A stretch of DNA of 64,000 bases from Ruminococcus sp. 210702-SL.1.03 (GTDB lineage: Bacteria > Bacillota > Clostridia > Oscillospirales > Ruminococcaceae). Within the stretch, counting starts at the first letter, position 1. Every line of letters begins with the position of its first letter. Below are positions 8,076 to 14,798 of the stretch, in pieces. Location: the NCBI RefSeq assembly GCF_020559915.1, contig NZ_JAJCLZ010000007.1, forward strand, positions 62,001-126,000. The letters are read 5' to 3'. Under the pieces are notes generated by a model. That model saw only the letters and a list, made by a program, of their open reading frames with translations. It was not told where the DNA came from and ran no database searches. The translations under genes and the position numbers were made by a program.

Positions 8076-9515
8076 TCAGTTGCCGCTTTCTTCCGACTCG
8101 TGCTCTTTCTTGAGCTTCTCGTACTTCTCGGTGTGGTGTTTCAGCTTGCGCTCGGCGTAGCCCTCTTTTATCTGCGCCTTGCCGCGCTCTATCGCAAGCG
8201 CGTTGTCGGGAATGTCTTTGGTAATGGTAGAGCCTGCCGCGGTGTACGCGCCCTTGCCGACCCTTACGGGAGCGACGAGGTTGGTGTTGCAGCCGATGAA
8301 TGCGTTGTCCTCTATTACGGTGCGGAATTTCTTATCGCCGTTGTAATTTACAGTAACTACGCCGCAGCCGAAGTTTACGTTAGCGCCAACGTCCGAGTCG
8401 CCGATGTAGGTCAGGTGCGCTACCGCCGTGTATTCGCCTATAGTGGAGTTCTTTATCTCTACAAAATCGCCTATCTTCACGCCGCGCTTGATGTGGCTGT
8501 TGGGGCGAAGCTGTACAAAAGGCCCTATCTTCACGTCGTCCTCTATCACCGACTCGTAAGCCTGCACGTTATTGAGGTTCACGTTGCTGCCGACTTTGGT
8601 GTTCTCAATTATGCAGTTGCAGCCTATAACGCAGTTTTCGCCTATCTCGGTATTTCCGCGCAGTATTACGCCCGAGTGGATTATAGTGCCCTGCCCGATG
8701 GTGACGTTGTTGCCTACGGATACGCCGTCGGTGCAGCAGAACTCTATGCCGTTATCCAGATGTTTGCCGATTATCTCAGCGCGCGCGGCGTTGTTCAGCT
8801 CCAGCAGAGCGCGGCGGTCGTTCGCGCCAAGCACCACGTTCGGGTTGTGCGACATATACGCGTCAGCAGTCCTGCCCTTTGCTATCAGCAGCTCTATGCA
8901 GTCGGTGAGGTAATACTCGCCCTGTGCGTTGTCGTTGCCTATCTCGCCCAAAACTTCGAGCAGCTCGGCGGTCTTGAACCAGTAGCAGCCCGAGTTTACT
9001 TCGGTTATGGCTAGCTGGTAAGGCTCGCAGTCCTTATGCTCCACTATGCCCGCAATGCCCGTATCGGTGCGGATAACTCTTCCGTAGCCGGTAGGGTTCT
9101 CTATGCGCGCGGTGACTACCGTAACTGCGCTGTCGTTCTCGATGTGCTGCGCCAAAGCGCTGTTTATAGTTTCGGCGTCGATGAAAGGCGCGTCGCCGTT
9201 CAGCACCAGTATATTGCCGTCCATGTACTGCTTTAAGAAGTCCTCAGCCTGCATTACCGCGTGGCCGGTGCCCAGCTGCTCAGCCTGCAGTACCGTAACT
9301 ATCTCAGAGCGCGAGCTGCGTGCGGATATGTACTCGTCAAGCATTTCGCCGCGGTAGCCCTTTACTACGCATACGTTAGCTATCTCAGCGTTTTCGCAGG
9401 CGGTTATCACCCATTCGAGCATAGGCTCGCCCAGTACGCTGCAAAGCACCTTCGGCTTATCTGATTTCATTCTTTTGCCCTGTCCTCCCGCGAGGATCAC
9501 TGCTGCATTTACCAT
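8076..9515 (-). CDS. glmU: Bifunctional UDP-GlcNAc pyrophosphorylase / glucosamine-1-phosphate N-acetyltransferase
   Basis: 479 residues, full length for GlmU. It acetylates glucosamine-1-phosphate and couples it to UTP, making UDP-GlcNAc for peptidoglycan and teichoic-acid linkage units in the cytoplasm. The N-terminal pyrophosphorylase has LAGGQGKRMKSDKPKVL (about residues 7-23) and VLNGDAPFI; the C-terminal half carries left-handed beta-helix hexapeptides (IGQGTIIHSGVIL, IGENCVIGCN), then RPNSHIKRGVKIGDFVEIKNS, NFGCG and NYNG. The C-terminal tail is charged. The gene is monocistronic with its own promoter and terminator. The promoter spacer contains an AAAACGTTTT palindrome, suggesting control by a LacI-family protein. 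Confidence 0.95.
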   Translation of the reverse strand: MVNAAVILAGGQGKRMKSDKPKVLCSVLGEPMLEWVITACENAEIANVCVVKGYRGEMLDEYISARSSRSEIVTVLQAEQLGTGHAVMQAEDFLKQYMDGNILVLNGDAPFIDAETINSALAQHIENDSAVTVVTARIENPTGYGRVIRTDTGIAGIVEHKDCEPYQLAITEVNSGCYWFKTAELLEVLGEIGNDNAQGEYYLTDCIELLIAKGRTADAYMSHNPNVVLGANDRRALLELNNAARAEIIGKHLDNGIEFCCTDGVSVGNNVTIGQGTIIHSGVILRGNTEIGENCVIGCNCIIENTKVGSNVNLNNVQAYESVIEDDVKIGPFVQLRPNSHIKRGVKIGDFVEIKNSTIGEYTAVAHLTYIGDSDVGANVNFGCGVVTVNYNGDKKFRTVIEDNAFIGCNTNLVAPVRVGKGAYTAAGSTITKDIPDNALAIERGKAQIKEGYAERKLKHHTEKYEKLKKEHESEESGN

Positions 9516-9555
9516 AATATATATCTCCTTGGATAGAATTATTTGCTTAACTTAC

Positions 9556-9584
9556 ATTATAGTACAAAAACGTTTTCAAGTCAA
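9556..9584 (-). promoter_or_regulatory. glmU promoter with a LacI/CcpA-like operator in the spacer
   Basis: On the minus strand TTGACT (9579-9584), a 17-base spacer and TATAAT (9556-9561) form a good sigma-A promoter. The spacer contains the palindrome AAAACGTTTT (plus coordinates 9567-9576), identical in its core to sites around the LacI-family gene at 48241. A repressor bound here would block RNA polymerase. Confidence 0.7.
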
Positions 9585-9631
9585 GGATAATTTATTTATC
9601 AAAAAAATCCGCAAAGTTTGTTAAAAATATA

Positions 9632-9660
9632 TTGACATAGAAAAAATGTTATGTTATAAT
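9632..9660 (+). promoter_or_regulatory. Consensus sigma-A promoter
   Basis: TTGACA at 9632-9637, 17-base spacer, TATAAT at 9655-9660, driving the zinc-ribbon/DUF4234 gene at 9718. Confidence 0.85.
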
Positions 9661-9717
9661 CATAATAGTGAAGTACTCGATATATGAATAAATTTACATT
9701 TGAAAGGAATTGATAAT

Positions 9718-10257
9718 ATGTTTTGCAGATCTTGCGGAGCAAATAATCGCGACGGAGTAAAATTCTGCTCGCAGTGCGGCGCTCCCCTTGACGACCCTCA
9801 GCAGGGCGGCGGTATGAATATGGACCAGAATATGAATGGCGGCATGAACCCTCCCCCTTACGGTGCACCCCAGCAGTTCGGCTTCGGCGGAAACTCCTTT
9901 GCGGGCACTTTTAAGGAGAGAAATATAGCGCTTTGCATATTGTTCTCCATCATCACCTTCGGTATCTACACCCTGTACTGGTTCTTCACCCTTACTGAGG
10001 ATACCAATAGGATTTCCAACGACCCCGCGCCTACTTCGGGCGGTATGGCTCTGCTTTACACGATAATCACCTGCGGCATCTACGGTTTTTACTGGATGTA
10101 CAAGCGCGGCGCGATAATCGACGACTATAATATGAGAACGGGCAAGGGCTCTACCAGCAACGCTATCATCTACCTGCTGCTCGCAGTTTTCAGCTTGGGC
10201 ATAGTTTCTTACTGCCTCTGCCAGAATGAGATCAATAAGATCAACAGCGGTTTTTGA
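9718..10257 (+). CDS. Zinc-ribbon DUF4234 membrane protein
   Basis: 179 residues. The N-terminus has a double CxxC zinc ribbon (MFCRSCGANNRDGVKFCSQCG), then a Gly/Pro/Asn/Gln-rich linker to about residue 65. A DUF4234-like membrane domain follows with three hydrophobic helices (IALCILFSIITFGIYTLYWF, MALLYTIITCGIYGFYWMY, AIIYLLLAVFSLGIVSYCL). The function of the family is unknown; related proteins are common in Clostridia. ATG 9718 is preferred because GAAAGGA lies at normal distance; an upstream TTG at 9700 would precede that site. Confidence 0.75.
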   Translation: MFCRSCGANNRDGVKFCSQCGAPLDDPQQGGGMNMDQNMNGGMNPPPYGAPQQFGFGGNSFAGTFKERNIALCILFSIITFGIYTLYWFFTLTEDTNRISNDPAPTSGGMALLYTIITCGIYGFYWMYKRGAIIDDYNMRTGKGSTSNAIIYLLLAVFSLGIVSYCLCQNEINKINSGF

Positions 10258-10278
10258 GCCTTAGCATTTGAATAAAAG

Positions 10279-10314
10279 ATCTGCCGCTCACTTTTTACAG
10301 CGAGCGGCTTTTTT
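10279..10314 (+). terminator. Intrinsic terminator
   Basis: GCCGCTC (10283-10289) pairs with GAGCGGC (10302-10308), followed by seven T. Confidence 0.85.
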
Positions 10315-10341
10315 ATCGACTTTTTACGGAGGTAAGGGCAC

Positions 10342-10743
10342 TTGGCGAAAAATGCTGAGATAAAGCGCGAAAGGCGCGCGCGCTTCGCGAAAAAGCTTGC
10401 CGTATGCGCCGCAGTGCTTGGCGGGTATTATATTTTTGTGCGGCTCACAGGGCTTTCGCTGCCCTGCTTTTTTCAGACGGTGACGGGTCTGCGCTGCCCC
10501 GGCTGCGGGATAACGCATATGCTGCTGAGCGCCGCCGAGCTCGATTTCGCCGCCGCTTTCGCCTATAATCAGGCGCTGTTCATACTACTGCCGATAATGG
10601 GCGCGCTCGCCGTGATAAAGCTCATCTTCGCCCCCGACTGGCTGGAGGCAAACAGCCGTGCGCTGGATCATTTGGTGCTTATAGCTTTGATAGCGCTGAT
10701 GATTTTCGGCGTGCTGAGGAATATCCCCGCCATAGGGCTGTAA
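10342..10743 (+). CDS. DUF2752 small membrane protein
   Basis: 133 residues. The RCPGCGITHMLLSA motif near residue 55 is diagnostic of DUF2752, proteins of unknown function found with zinc-ribbon/DUF4234 partners. Three hydrophobic helices are visible after a basic N-terminus. The start is a TTG at 10342, nine bases after GGAGG; the nearby ATG at 10352 is out of frame. It follows the zinc-ribbon gene by 84 bases across a terminator, so read-through or weak co-expression is possible. Confidence 0.75.
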   Translation: MAKNAEIKRERRARFAKKLAVCAAVLGGYYIFVRLTGLSLPCFFQTVTGLRCPGCGITHMLLSAAELDFAAAFAYNQALFILLPIMGALAVIKLIFAPDWLEANSRALDHLVLIALIALMIFGVLRNIPAIGL

Positions 10744-10789
10744 TGCTGTAAAAAAATCGTAATTTAAGCGTTTGGGTAAGATTGTCCTA

Positions 10790-10818
10790 TTGCTTTTTTT
10801 GTCGAAACATTGTATAAT
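10790..10818 (+). promoter_or_regulatory. Sigma-A promoter
   Basis: TTGCTT (10790-10795), 17-base spacer, TATAAT (10813-10818), 65 bases before the CmpB-like gene. Confidence 0.7.
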
Positions 10819-10882
10819 AATATATAACATTTGATAACTTGCGCAAACAAAAGATGTGACGAAAGATTAGGAGAAGAATAAG

Positions 10883-11653
10883 ATGAATTTATTTCTGATA
10901 CTCGCTTTTCTGTTTATGTCGGGAAGCCTTATCGGCTGGGCGATAGAGCTTTTTTACCGCCGATACTTCGACCCCACCAATAAAGAGCGCCGCTGGATAA
11001 ACCCCGGATTTCTCACCGGCCCGTACCTGCCGCTTTACGGCTTCAGCCTTATGATACTCTACTTGCTGGCTTCGCTGGAAAAATATGTGCCTATACAAAA
11101 CGACGTGGGCAGAAAGCTTGTGCTTTTCTTCATAATGGCGGTCTGCATCACCGTGGTGGAGTATTTTACAGGTCTGATATTCATAGTGAAAATGAAGATA
11201 AAGCTTTGGGATTACACCGAGAACCGGTTTAATGTAAAAGGTATAATCTGCCCGCTGTATTCTTTTTACTGGATGATACTCAGTGCGGTGTACTATTTCC
11301 TGATAAACCCCTATATCCTCGAAGCCCTGCAATGGCTCTCTGAAAACCTCGCGTTCTCATTCGTGGTAGGCTTCTTCTTCGGAATATTCGCGGTAGACCT
11401 CGGTATATCGCTGAAAAATCTGATAAACATTCACGATTTCGCTAAGGAAAACGAGATAATAGTTCTTCTTGATGAGCTGAAAAAAGAGATACGCGTATAC
11501 AAAGAGGATAAGAAAGAAAAAGGCAGGTTCACCCTTATCTTCCGCTCTTCCGACAGCATACAGAACCACCTGAAACGCTACCGCGACCTGCCGCAGTACG
11601 TCAAGTACAAGCTGAAAAATATCCCCCACCGCGAAAAAACTGACAAGAAGTAA
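10883..11653 (+). CDS. Putative ABC-transporter-type membrane protein (CmpB/DUF1113-like)
   Basis: 256 residues with about five hydrophobic segments and a charged cytoplasmic C-terminus. Landmarks are GSLIGWAIELFYRRYF at the N-terminus, RRWINPGFLTGPYLPLYGF, VEYFTG and KLWDYTENRFNVKGIICPLYSFYW, which together match the PF06541 'putative ABC transporter type IV' family. No ATPase is adjacent, and the family's transport role is not established. AGGAGAAG precedes the ATG. Confidence 0.75.
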   Translation: MNLFLILAFLFMSGSLIGWAIELFYRRYFDPTNKERRWINPGFLTGPYLPLYGFSLMILYLLASLEKYVPIQNDVGRKLVLFFIMAVCITVVEYFTGLIFIVKMKIKLWDYTENRFNVKGIICPLYSFYWMILSAVYYFLINPYILEALQWLSENLAFSFVVGFFFGIFAVDLGISLKNLINIHDFAKENEIIVLLDELKKEIRVYKEDKKEKGRFTLIFRSSDSIQNHLKRYRDLPQYVKYKLKNIPHREKTDKK

Positions 11654-11714
11654 TTTTTGTAAGAAATGAATTGTTAATAAAGTATAAAAAGTTCAGAATT
11701 CGTGAAAATGCCTA

Positions 11715-11743
11715 TTGCAATGCGCGGGGAAGTGTGGTATAAT
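11715..11743 (+). promoter_or_regulatory. secG promoter
   Basis: TTGCAA (11715-11720), 17-base spacer, TATAAT (11738-11743). Confidence 0.75.
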
Positions 11744-11806
11744 ATAAAATGATATATTGACCAATAACCGCGTTTTTGCGATAAGGGAAAGGTGTGAAAT
11801 TTAGAA

Positions 11807-12061
11807 ATGAGTACACTTGAGATAGTTGCAGGCGTAATTCTTATCCTCGCAAGCATCGTTATTATCCTCGTTGTTCTGGTGCAGGAAAGCAAAGAGCAGG
11901 GTCTGACCTCCGCTATCGGCGGCGGCTACAACGAATCCTTCTACGAGGGAAATAAGGGCAGAACGAAAGACGCCAAGCTCTCAAAGTTCACAAAGATAGC
12001 CGCTGCGCTTATCTTTATCATCACCATAGCGACAAACATCGCGATCTCATTTACAAAGTGA
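11807..12061 (+). CDS. secG: Protein translocase subunit SecG
   Basis: 84 residues, normal for SecG, the small accessory subunit of the SecYEG channel. Two transmembrane helices (IVAGVILILASIVIILVVLVQ and AAALIFIITIATNIAISF) flank the conserved VQESKEQGLTSAIGGGY loop. It has its own promoter and terminator and lies upstream of rnr, a frequent Firmicutes arrangement. secA is about 2.7 kb further on the same strand. Confidence 0.92.
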   Translation: MSTLEIVAGVILILASIVIILVVLVQESKEQGLTSAIGGGYNESFYEGNKGRTKDAKLSKFTKIAAALIFIITIATNIAISFTK

Positions 12062-12068
12062 CCCCAAA

Positions 12069-12096
12069 GCCCTGCGAGCGCAGGGCATATTTTTTG
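12069..12096 (+). terminator. Intrinsic terminator after secG
   Basis: GCCCTGCG/CGCAGGGC stem with a 2-base loop, followed by ATATTTTTT. Confidence 0.85.
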
Positions 12097-12195
12097 CGTA
12101 AAATCGGCGTAAGGCTGATATGATAAGGTATTAAATAAGTATGAAAAAAGGCGCGGCAGGGTGCTGCGCTGATGGTTAGGAAAAGAGGTAAAAAA

Positions 12196-14331
12196 ATGAA
12201 GAACGAAAAAAACGAGTATGAAAAGAAAGTGCTGGAGCAGCTCAAAAAATTCGGCGGTTCGGCAAAAAGCTTCGACGATCTGTACCGCCCGCTGAAAAAA
12301 TATATGCGCAAGGGCGACCTAGACCGCGCTCTCGGCGCGCTTGAAAGACAAAATAAGGTGGTGTATTCCAACCCCGGCTACGCCATAGTTTCAAAGAAAA
12401 ATCTTATACCCTGCACCGTTTCGCGGCTGAAAAAGACCTTCGGCTTCGTGCGCTCTGACGCCGACGATAAGGAGTATTTCGTGGCGGGCAGATATTTGAA
12501 CGGCGCTATGCCCGGCGACAAAGTGCTCGTGCAGACCTACGTCGGCAGAAACGACCTGATAGAGGGCAAAGTGGTAGAGATAACCGAGGAGAATTTCTCG
12601 CGCTTTACGGGCAATATCGTGAACGAATTCGGCGAGCTGAAACTTGTGCCCGATACCCTCTCGAAGTACGCGATGAAGATAGAGGACGCGGGCGATTTTA
12701 AGCTGCGCGAGGGCGACAAGGTGCTGGCTGAGGTCTGCCATAGGGGCAGAAGCCACGCCGACCATAAGTGCCGCATAATCGCAAGCTTCGGCAGCTCGCT
12801 GAAAGCTTCGGTCTGCGCGATGAGCGTGCTCGAGCTGAACGGCTTGACGCCGATATTCCCGCCGGAGGTGATCGCGGAGGCTAAGGCAGTGTCCGACCAG
12901 CGCAGCGTTTCCGCCGAGCTTCCGCATAGGCTCGACCTGCGCGGTCTGCCTATCTTCACGATAGACGGCGCGGCTACTAAGGATATAGACGACGCTATCT
13001 CGGTAGAAAAGACCGAGAGCGGCTACAAGCTGGGCGTGCACATAGCCGACGTTTCGCACTATGTAAAGCCGAAGAGCGAGCTGGATAACGAAGCTTTCAA
13101 GCGCGGAACGAGCGTTTATTACGCCAACCGCGTTATACCCATGCTGCCGAAAGAGCTTTCAAACGGCATCTGCTCGCTAAACCCGCAGGAGGACAGACTG
13201 GCATTCTCCGCGCTGATGGAGCTTGACCGCGACGCCAATATCGTCAGCTACAAGTTCGCCAAGACGGTGATACGCTCGCGCGTTAAAGGCGTTTACAGCG
13301 AGATAAACGAGCTGCTAGAGGGCTACAATTCCAAGGCGCTCTGCGAAAAGTACGCCGAGGTGCTGGACGTTATCCCCGTGATGAACGAGCTTGCGCAAAA
13401 GCTGCGCGGCAAGAAGATATACCGCGGCGCACCGCAGATCAGCACCGTGGAAAGCGAGCTGATTATCAACGACGAGGACTACTGCGTTGACGTAAAGCCG
13501 CACGAGAGCGGTATCAGTCAGGAGATAATAGAGGACTTCATGCTCTGCGCCAACGAGTGCGCGGCGAAATTCGGCAGCGAAAACGGTCTGCCTTTCGTAT
13601 ACCGCATACACGAAGACCCGCCTGCCGAGCGCGTAGAAACGCTGAAAATGGGTCTTACCGAGCTGAATATACCTTATAATTTCGACGAGGGCGTAAACCC
13701 CCGCACCCTTTCTCAGATACTCGAGGGCGTTCGCGGAACTGACAAATTCCCCGTGGTGAATAATCTGGTGCTGCGCAGTATGGCTAAGGCGAAATATTCC
13801 GCCGAGCCGGTGGGTCACTTCGGACTTGTGCTCGCGGACTACGCGCACTTTACCTCGCCTATCCGCCGCTATCCCGACCTTGCCATTCACCGCATAATGA
13901 GCGATTTTCTGGCGGGCGGCAGCGACGCTAAGTGCCGCGAGAGATACTCTAAATTCGCATACGCCGCGGCCGACCACGCTACCGAGACCGAGATAATAGC
14001 TATGCAGACCGAGCGCGGCTGCGAGGACTGCTACAAGGCCGAGTTTATGAAATCAAAGCTGGGCGAGGTGTACGAGGGCGTTGTGGTATCCTGCGTGCCG
14101 CACGGTATGTATGTGCTGCTCGACAACAGCTGCGAGGGTCTTGTAAAGATGGATTCGCTGCCCTGGCAGGATTATTACTACGATGAAAAATTCTCGATAA
14201 AGCGCGAGGGCGGCGGCGAGCAGTTTACCGTCGGCAAGCGCATAAAGATAAGAGTTACCGCCGCGGACGTCAGCAGCGGCAACGTAGATTTCGACTACAT
14301 CGCGCCTGCCGAGAGCAGAAAAGACGCTTAA
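12196..14331 (+). CDS. rnr: Ribonuclease R
   Basis: 711 residues, 3'-to-5' exoribonuclease that degrades structured RNA. An N-terminal helix-turn-helix-like region (VLEQLKKFGGSAKSFDDLYRPLKK) is followed by cold-shock domains, the RNB catalytic domain with TIDGAATKDIDDAISVE near residue 254 (metal-binding aspartates), SPIRRYPDLAIHR, and a C-terminal S1 domain (VYEGVVVSCVPHGMYVLL). ATG 12196 is supported by AGAGG seven bases upstream; an in-frame ATG at 12172 lies before that site. The stop codon overlaps the terminal inverted repeat of a MITE-like element, so the element inserted at the very end of the gene. Confidence 0.93.
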   Translation: MKNEKNEYEKKVLEQLKKFGGSAKSFDDLYRPLKKYMRKGDLDRALGALERQNKVVYSNPGYAIVSKKNLIPCTVSRLKKTFGFVRSDADDKEYFVAGRYLNGAMPGDKVLVQTYVGRNDLIEGKVVEITEENFSRFTGNIVNEFGELKLVPDTLSKYAMKIEDAGDFKLREGDKVLAEVCHRGRSHADHKCRIIASFGSSLKASVCAMSVLELNGLTPIFPPEVIAEAKAVSDQRSVSAELPHRLDLRGLPIFTIDGAATKDIDDAISVEKTESGYKLGVHIADVSHYVKPKSELDNEAFKRGTSVYYANRVIPMLPKELSNGICSLNPQEDRLAFSALMELDRDANIVSYKFAKTVIRSRVKGVYSEINELLEGYNSKALCEKYAEVLDVIPVMNELAQKLRGKKIYRGAPQISTVESELIINDEDYCVDVKPHESGISQEIIEDFMLCANECAAKFGSENGLPFVYRIHEDPPAERVETLKMGLTELNIPYNFDEGVNPRTLSQILEGVRGTDKFPVVNNLVLRSMAKAKYSAEPVGHFGLVLADYAHFTSPIRRYPDLAIHRIMSDFLAGGSDAKCRERYSKFAYAAADHATETEIIAMQTERGCEDCYKAEFMKSKLGEVYEGVVVSCVPHGMYVLLDNSCEGLVKMDSLPWQDYYYDEKFSIKREGGGEQFTVGKRIKIRVTAADVSSGNVDFDYIAPAESRKDA

Positions 14332-14525
14332 GGCAACACCGCACAACTACCGCCTAGCGGCTTTGTGCACATCTTGCTTGCGTTTTTGCGAAGCCAAAAC
14401 AATTTTCCGTCATATCACCCAAAACCTCCTAGCTTAACGCGAGTTAAGCGTCGTCGGCTTTAGGCAATCTGACGAAAAATCTGACGACGCAATCTGCACA
14501 CAATAGTTGTGCGGTATTGCCTTAA
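14328..14525. mobile_element. MITE-like element, 198 bp, abutting the rnr stop codon
   Basis: 22-base terminal inverted repeats match at 21 of 22 positions; the right end reads TAGTTGTGCGGTATTGCCTT (14504-14523) and the left mirrors it with one mismatch. The outermost TTAA on both sides could be a target duplication. Internal hairpins GCTTAAC/GTTAAGC and GCGTCGTC/GACGACGC are present. There is no transposase, so mobilisation would need a partner in trans. Confidence 0.7.
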
Positions 14526-14548
14526 AACCCCTATGATCGCTGACATTT

Positions 14549-14590
14549 GCGGGAGTGTTCCGAAGCTTTTCGGGCTGCTCCCGCTATTTT
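14549..14590 (+). terminator. Probable rnr terminator, displaced by the MITE
   Basis: GCGGGAG (14549-14555) pairs with CTCCCGC (14578-14584), followed by TATTTTA. It is now about 220 bases past the rnr stop because the MITE-like element lies between. Confidence 0.6.
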
Positions 14591-14621
14591 ATGAAAACCG
14601 GGTATAAATTTTTAAAAAGCA

Positions 14622-14650
14622 TTGACAAGGGATTAAATTTTTGTTATAAT
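14622..14650 (+). promoter_or_regulatory. secA promoter
   Basis: TTGACA (14622-14627), 17-base spacer, TATAAT (14645-14650). The leader to secA is about 140 bases. Confidence 0.85.
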
Positions 14651-14798
14651 ATATCATGTATATTTAGATTTTCACGGCGGTTTGATAATGCTCAAACGAA
14701 AATGCCGGGGAAATATCTGCTTAAAGTAAATACTGAGCGGCCGCACGCGGAAAACTCTCGGCGCGCGCCGCCTTGACTAAAAAGGTGGAATTATAAAA

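Noticed and set aside
12172..12195. Upstream ATG for RNase R
   Set aside because: The AGAGG ribosome binding site lies inside this extension and fits the ATG at 12196.
14555..14776. 73-codon frame before secA
   Set aside because: It begins in the rnr terminator hairpin and spans the secA promoter.
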